64,000 nt of DNA, taken from contig CP136063.1 in the NCBI GenBank assembly GCA_032622095.1, positions 12,627,814 through 12,691,813 on the forward strand, in the 5' to 3' direction. The translations under genes and the position numbers were made by a program. The first letter of the stretch is position 1. Each line of letters opens with the position of its first letter. Source of the stretch: Siphonodentalium dalli. Taxonomy: Eukaryota > Mollusca > Scaphopoda > Gadilida > Siphonodentaliidae. The notes below the pieces were generated by a model. It was not told where the DNA came from, did not search any database, and worked only from the letters and a program-made list of their open reading frames with translations. Shown piece after piece: positions 56,932 to 64,000 of the stretch.

Positions 56932-57608
56932 TATTTCCGGTTGGTCCATTATTTTTATTTTATTTTTGTAACCGATTTGTAGAATTGTAAAAGATCACAG
57001 TTAATTAGTCTCATAAACATTGCAAGTCCCAATGAGTAAATGAGCTGCTGGGAACTTAACATGTACCCTGACCAGAAACGAGATTAACTTATACAGAACA
57101 AATATCAATTTTACCCTCCAGAATGTTGTTTCGAAAAGTGATGTGCAATATGGCAACTTAAATGGTCTAATATACACAACAACAATGGTAAATCATCTCT
57201 AAAAGTTTATATTCAATGTATGTACTGGGTATTGAAGTGCCACATTGTTAACTACTGCAAGCAATACTGCTAACATTGTCTACGCACTTGTTTTGATATA
57301 CATGTAGTTCACTCAAATTTCCTGTCTATCATGAACACTTTGTTAAAAGGGTAATTCATTCATATTTAAATTAACAGACAAGGGTACTGGACCATAATTG
57401 TCTGGACCACCTAGTCAGTGGACCGATTCGCATCACTATATTGGATAGATGCACCATGCAAGGTGATAACAGAAATTTTTTCAAAATGTTTGATGCTGTA
57501 AATTCTTTTTTTATTTGCAATTGGTTGTAAACATAATAGATGGACGTTGATTTTCTTCCATTCCATGTACTATCAAGATGGTCAGATATTTTTGTACCCC
57601 CATCCTTA

Positions 57609-58184
57609 CGGGGGGGGGGGGGGAGAACTGCGACATGAGGATCGGTGGCATTCCGATAAAGAGACGGTGGAAATCCGATAAACGAGACTGTTCGCTTTCG
57701 GCGACAAACGAGATTTCTTCCTGTTTGGGCATTCAAACGGAATTGCCGTGACAAATCAAGTTTCATATAATCATATCGTTATTTTATTTACTAATATCCA
57801 TAAAAATCTAGACGATACAGTGAGTAAAACCAATAGAATCATCAATTAAAAGTCACGCGACGGTTCGTTTTCCGATAAAAAGCGAACCGTCGCGTGTCTT
57901 ATCGGAAAACGAACCGTCGCGTAACTTTTAAATGGCTATTCTCTTGAGTTTAGTCACCGTAGCGTCTAGATTTTGATGGATATTAGTAACTTAACTAACG
58001 ATATGATGATATGAAGCCTGATGGGTTAGCGAAATTACATTTGAATGCCTGAAAACGAGGAAAATCTTGTTTGTCACCGAAAACGAACCATCTCAGATCG
58101 AATAGCCACCGTCTCGTTTATCGGAATTCCACCGTCTCTTTATCGGAATTCAACCGATCCTCACGTCGCAGTTCCCCCCCCCCG
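57609..58184. mobile_element. poly-G/poly-C capped TIR element, twin
   Basis: Twin of 48161-48739, with 14 G at the left and 10 C at the right. The C-run difference accounts for the change of the copy offset from 9448 to 9445. Confidence 0.82.
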
Positions 58185-58594
58185 TGATCATTGAAGAGAA
58201 TGTTATACTGGAAGGACTGTTTCTAGATTTATCATCCATTCTTACATGTATCTATCAGAAAAAGCTATTTTTTTATTGTGATGTGGGTTATTGGATCTGA
58301 ATATAATTTGGTATGGATGTTTGACACTTTCATTTGCCCCGAGTTATGGCCCTTTATTTCATCCATTTTCTCGGATTTGTTTCCGTCCTGCTTGATAACT
58401 TCTACAAATATGAACCAATTTTAATAATTTTCGGTTCACAAATTGTGTCACAATGTCACTAATTGGTGTGTAAATCAAGTTTATCACAATTTCCTCAGTT
58501 ATGGCCCCTTGTTGGTAACACAATTTTCGACCATCTGACTCCCCTGCTTATGTTTCTTAACCATTTCATGATTGCAGGTGCGCTATTTTCAGCA

Positions 58595-58823
58595 TTAAAG
58601 ACCCTTTGCCAGTGCATTATCTTATATATGCCAGTCTCCCACAGGGAGCCTCGAATATATAAGAGAAGGCTCTGGCTTACCAGGTCAAGGTAAATGTTGT
58701 TAGGCCAATATATTCTATAACATATGAGAGCCCCCCCCCAATGGGAGACTCACATATATAAGAGAATGCATTGGCAGAGGCATTTTGCTAAATTTCAGGA
58801 AGCTCCAGTCATGGAAGGGTTAA
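58595..58823. mobile_element. piggyBac-like MITE, twin of 49150-49378
   Basis: Same TTAAAGACCC start and AGGGTTAA end within duplication copy 2; no difference noticed. Confidence 0.6.
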
Positions 58824-59718
58824 TCATTATTTGAATGACTAATCTTACCAAGTAAATAATTGTAGAGTCCTTGGGCAATATTTGGGTTCGTATATGTGTG
58901 AACTTGCAACATTGGGGTATGCCAGCATCAGTTTCTGCAACCAACACAAAATGTCAAACCATCTTGTTTCTGTATTCCATGGGTCGTAAGCAAATCATGT
59001 ATGTATCTTAATTACAATTCTACTGTTGGTATGACTTGCATCTGAATACCTCATTAAATAACAGCACCATCACCTCATAATATCCTGTATCTCCTGTCTC
59101 CTGTGTTATATATCTGATCATACTGAAATTATGAATTATTTCAGAACATGCAGCACACTGTGGCAGTTAATTATCCTGAATCTTTCAAATGTCACTTGAT
59201 TGAAAACAAAATCACCATTTTAAAACTTTCACACTCAATCTGGTTGTTTGTTGATGGGTTATCTGGGGGGGTATTAGTTATGCGTTGGGGGGGGGGCGGC
59301 ATCACGGCTGTATTAATGCATGGGATCTTTTTCACCAATTAACCAGTTGTCAAGCTGTGGGAATTTAGGGGCATGATTTGAAATTACCCCCATATCTGGT
59401 AGATTGCATTCACTCAATAATAAGGAGCAAAGCCGGGGTTATCACCAGACATTTGTTGAAAACAGCCTGTAAAGCTGGTCGCTCGAAGGAAGGTAAAGAG
59501 AATAAGTCAATTTGGTCAAATTTCAACAAACTGTCCTGCTTCAAAATTGTGAAGTCTTAGGAATTAGCATAGCCCATTATGCTGATTCCGGTGAATAATA
59601 TAGAAATTGCAGGGTATTATATGGAGGACTTAAGGTTATATTTGCAAACTTTTCATTTACAGATCGTTTAGTTCTCAGAAAGTTATTCAGACCAAATAAA
59701 ATAGAACTTCCTATGTAG

Positions 59719-61334
59719 TAGTCCAAGTTTCCCTTGACATAAACCGGCTAGCGAACTCGGCTGGGATAATGTGGTTTTACGTCAAAGTCCTGTGCTTATA
59801 ACTTACTACAACAAACTTCACACCCATTTTTTCCGAACTTTAATAAATTTTACCGTATAAATCAATATTTACACTCACACATGCATTTGTATTGTGGAAC
59901 ATGAACGCAGGACGTTGGTTGGTCGACGTTACGTCACATGACGTCGTGCACTGACCCCAACTTGCATCCATTTTTGTGTAGATGCAACTTGCATCGAGCC
60001 ACGATAATAAAGTTGGAAATGGGCGCTTAAAACTTTTTAAATCTGCCAGTTGACTCGATTAAGTGTAAATATAAGTAATGGATGTTGATTGTGTGGCGTT
60101 CCATAGAGTATGGATCCAAGTTGGTCTGACATTTTTAAGCGTGGAACGCTTTCGAGTTCCACACAAAATGTCAGACCAACTTGCAACCATACTCTATGGA
60201 ATGCAAGCAAATCAACATCCATTTCTTAAATAAATGGCATTATATATAGTAAAGAGTGACATCATACGGTATTATAATATAACGTTCTTGTTAAATTACA
60301 CATTGAATATGCCATATAAGTTAAGAGTAACCTCAGTTTGTACATGTATATATTCAATACACAGTGTCACTTCACAAGGTCAAATAACTTTGTTCTTGTA
60401 AACATTGTGATAAAAATATATTTTTTTACATAACACTACTTTCAGTTGACAACTTTTGTGGAGTTCCTAACAAGTATAATATCTTCTATGGAATAAACCA
60501 GTTCAATTTTATTACAGTTATTTGGGATTTTAGATAAGCGGGTCAATCAACAATGCTATATCTACTCTATAATTTGAGACTTCCGTATATGTGTGTGCTT
60601 GTCCTTTAACCGGTTAACACTCTCTATTCCCTTCGGCTTTCGCATACGGTTTTGTTTACGTTATCTGGAACTCGCTTCTGTGTGATTCTTACGTACTTAG
60701 GGCTTTCTAGGAACGGGGGACATTTTCATCGGGTCAGTTTTTATTCCCAACACCTAGCAGGGACAAATATCTATTAGCCAACATCAAGGCGAGTCTTGTG
60801 ACGTATTCATTCAAATGCTTTCGATCAAACAATATTCTCTGTCGTACTCATATTTCGTCATCTCTACGAATCCACTGCAATCAACCTATTTTTAGAACGC
60901 AACACATGCTACAAAAATTACGTCGAGTTGGTGATGGGGGTGAACGACGGGATTAATTTAAATATGTCATGTTGGTAAGTCACGCCACCTGGATCCAGGC
61001 GGAAGTTAACCTGACCCTTCCGATGCCGCGTACGTTAGTGATACTGGAGTTATAGCGTGCACATTATGTTTTTTTGACTGACCGCAGTGCCCAATCCGCC
61101 GAATGTGAACATGTTATCAACTGCTACGGCAGTCAATTGCCGTGTCAAATATTGAAGCCTACTGATCAATTCAAGGTCAAATCGGCTAAAACTGGCGGAT
61201 TTCGACGAAATTGCTTTTTCGAACAAAGCCATGAGACGAACCACGCCAGTGGCGGGCTAACCTGCTAGTATATGTATAAAACAGCATTATCCCAGCCGAT
61301 AGAACAATTCGGCTTAGGTTGAAACTTGGGACTA
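59719..61334. mobile_element. TAGTCCAAGTTTC TIR element, twin of 50270-51884
   Basis: Same ends and interior, with the palindromic element at 60077-60223 inside. Single-base differences noted near 59929 and 61063. Confidence 0.65.
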
Positions 61335-62297
61335 CCTGAACCCTGAAATCTTAAACATTTCTTTAAAAGAATGAATAGGCCCTATTTAAACCTCTACTGA
61401 CAGGAGCTGATTTAGTGTAGCTTTAAAGACCCTGTCAGAGCATTCTCTTATATATGTGAGTTTCCCATAAGGAGCCTCACATATATAACACAATGCACTG
61501 GCTTACATAGTCAGTGTATATATTGTTAGGCCAATGTATTATCTTGTATATGCAAGTCTCCTGGATGACTCATATTTCAAAATTTCTACTGTTACTATTT
61601 GATAATTTTAATGATTAAGTTATTGTTATGTTATATCTGTTTTGCCTCAAATGTTCATTGTTAAAGATGGTCTATCTCAACAAGTGTTTTAAAGTTTTGT
61701 GGGTGAACACTTCTATCAATTAATATTGATTTTAATTCAAATATTTTCTGATATAATGCAATGATGAAATGGGACATTATTACTATTTTTAGAAATGACA
61801 GTTCAGGCAATATCAGATAGAGATTTTAATAATTATCCCAGTGCTACAAGTACTACTATGCTTCAGATGTCCTATTGTTTGTTTGTACTGTAGTTAGATC
61901 GATCATACATGTACATGTTTTTACCAGAACAGGTTCAAAATATAATCACTATTAATCGATAGAAGTGTTTCCTGGCAGGGGTCTTAGATTCATGTATTTA
62001 TACCTAGGAATCAATATAAATGTAATATGAAGAAATAGACCATCTTCAAATTTTATTGAATAAACAGTTATTGAATTAAATCAATCTAGTATTTTTTATA
62101 CATCCTTTTGTAAAAAGGCGGTATGGTTATTAGTCCATATGTCCTCGCATGAAGTAAGTGTCCAAAATAAATAGTAATAGAGATATCACATGAAGTAAGT
62201 GTCCAAAATAAATAGTAATAGAGATGTCTCATGTATAGAAAGTGTAAACCAGCTGCACCCTTTCAACCAGTTTCAATTGAAATCAGAGATCCATTAT

Positions 62298-62780
62298 TAG
62301 CTCAACTTTATGTTGTAAAGTTTGAGCTATTACTGTGGTTTGGCGTGTGCCTATAAGCGATTTCCTTTGCCTCACCATACAGATCACATCCCTCATCCGA
62401 TCATCACCAAACTTCATATGGATCTTTGGGCTGACCTCCAGATGGGAGCCATAATTTTTTTTCCAAAATTGTTTAAAAAACAATTCACTCATTTTGAATT
62501 TCAAATTTGAATCCATTGGCACTCCCTGCAGCCGACATTTATTGGAGAAATGTTTTGAAAATATACAGGCATGTTTAGGATCACCTCTAGACGAGAACTA
62601 TCGCATTTTAGCGATTTTCAAGGCGCTGCAGCCATCTTAGATTTTACTATTTGCATAACTAAATTCATACAACTGGTACTGGAACTTCAAGCTCTCCAGC
62701 TATTGAAAATTACCAACCTGACATCCCCCATAAGGTTAAAATTTGTGGCTTATTCGGTCCAACAGTTTAACCCAAAGTAG
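62298..62780 (+). repeat. hairpin-headed repeat, twin of 52848-53330
   Basis: Same AGCTCAACTTTA hairpin and body; no difference noticed by eye. Confidence 0.6.
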
Positions 62781-63391
62781 GAGCATATAAACTGGTGCTT
62801 TTAAAACATACTGGTTGGAAAATCATATCAAACTATGAGAACAATTCTATTTTTGGTTTTAAAATTAATCTACAACTAATGTATGTTGAAAATTTGATAA
62901 AAGTTTGGGGTCAAAACTCCATCCCTTTACATTCCCTATCCATGGCCCCCACCAGGCAGACTATAAATAAATATTATACCCCCTTTAAAAAAAGGGTGGC
63001 ATACTGTTTTGCACCTGTTTGTCCATCCGATGTCTGATCATCTCATAACTTTAACAGTAGTGCTCGAATCTCAATGAAATTAGGTATGGATGTTTACTAC
63101 ATGAGGACATTGATGGGTTTTCCATTTTTATCTGGAAATGTTGGCTTTTTGGTCCGCCTGGTGTCTGTTCATGTCGTAACTTCAACAGGTATGCTGGGAT
63201 CTCAATTAAATTTCACTACTATGAGGAAATTAATTATCTTCACTACTATGAGGAAATTAAATATAGAATATAAAATGGAGAGTTCCATCGTTTTGTTCCG
63301 ATTTTCCATGCTAGAGTTATTCATCTTTGTTTATCTGGAAATGTTGGTTTTTTTGGTCCGTCTGGTGTTTGTTCATATCTAACTTCATAAG

Positions 63392-63869
63392 TTAAAGGTA
63401 CTCAATCCGATCAGAGGGTCCCCGTCTCAACAGATTCCAACAAGAACAATCCGATCAGAGGGTCCTATATTACTATTTCTTTGGCTTCGGGGGTAAAAAA
63501 TATTTGATTCGAGTCGAGGAACCCATCAAACAAAGCTCAGAGTTATTAGATATTGATTTTTGAAATTTGTTATTTTCTCGAGATGAGTACTAATAATTGC
63601 CCTTAACTTTGTAATCTGCTCGAGATGTGTACACCAAAACACTATTCAAACAGACAAGGATGGGTAACTCTAAAATCAAGTGGTAATAATAACGCAGTTT
63701 TGACTGTGTTCTGGGCCAGAAAGAATAGGAATAACGAAACTTAAAATATCGATATCTGATCACCCTGAGCGTTGATTGGTAGGTTCCTTGACTTGATTCA
63801 ATTATTTTTTACCCACAAAGCCAAAGAAATAGTAATATAGGACCCTCTGATAAGATTGAGTACCTTTAA
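63392..63869. mobile_element. TTAA-type MITE with long TIRs, twin of 53942-54419
   Basis: TTAA at 63392-63395 and 63866-63869, same 46 bp extra segment in the left TIR, one substitution near 63702 (AATAACGCAG versus AATAATGCAG). The 41571 copy also has AACGCA, so copy 2 keeps the ancestral base here. Confidence 0.85.
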
Positions 63870-64000
63870 GCTGGGATCTCAATGAAATTTGCTACGCATA
63901 TTCACTAATATGAGGACATTTAATAAAGGGCTACATTAATTTATTCTGGTTTTCCATTCTAGTGTTATACATCCTTGTTTATCTGGTAATGTCATATTTT

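Larger units (their letters stand above)
55312..64000 (+). repeat. 9448 bp tandem duplication, copy 2 (cut by window end)
   Basis: 8689 bp of the second copy are visible, ending at the base equivalent to 54550. About ten substitutions were seen by eye, and net indels occur only in homopolymers (a C run shorter by 3, two G runs each longer by 2, one T run longer by 1). Contents repeat copy 1 in order. Confidence 0.95.

Overview
The window is eukaryotic, AT-rich and dominated by repeats. It contains one long intact open reading frame, a few weak split-gene signals and no operon-like coding. The repeat types suggest a marine mollusc, most likely a bivalve. They include hairpin-headed repeats with CCGT-rich heads and bodies containing AATTTGGTATG or GAGTTATGGCCC, a Helitron with an OTU domain, tandem core repeats beside it, and hAT-like and TTAA-type non-autonomous elements. 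The organism call is inference; no species marker was seen.

Layout. 0-5 kb: a promoter-like CpG patch (1560-1765) and three or four possible exons of an unrecognised + strand gene. 4.8-12.1 kb: hairpin-headed repeats, a GTCCCCCG-terminated element, a TTAA-flanked composite (6180-10545) holding an 1130 bp tandem duplication, and two related CCGT-headed copies. 12.8-13.2 kb: an element with poly-G/poly-C ends. 13.78-19.17 kb: the centrepiece, an uninterrupted 1794-codon Helitron-type replicase (OTU protease-like domain, Cys-rich domain, HUH/two-tyrosine Rep, Pif1-like helicase). 19.2-27.3 kb: directly after its stop codon, a higher-order array of a 132 bp repeat, with 41 copies of a 14 bp palindrome in six tandem blocks separated by related spacers. 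Decayed relatives follow to 29.06 kb.

29.1-34.7 kb: an element with long inverted repeats rich in ATGGCSGCC motifs, probably nested in a second element, then small palindromic elements. 35.9-38.6 kb: a short tandem repeat split by a 2409 bp hAT-like element with a perfect 8 bp target duplication, itself split by a 1063 bp hAT-like element with its own perfect 8 bp duplication. 38.7-39.5 kb: an SGNH-hydrolase-like terminal exon with a frameshift at a G run. 41.5-45.9 kb: TTAA-type MITEs and a 178 bp near-perfect palindrome.

45.86-64.0 kb: a direct head-to-tail duplication with a 9448 bp unit. The second copy runs off the window end. The copies differ by about ten substitutions noticed by eye, and all net length differences fall in homopolymers, so this is a very recent duplication or an assembly duplicate. 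Each copy carries the same small elements.

How the parts relate: the only apparently functional protein is the Helitron replicase. The adjacent 132 bp array is best explained as part of, or co-amplified with, that element. Nearly all other features are non-autonomous elements whose transposases are not present here.
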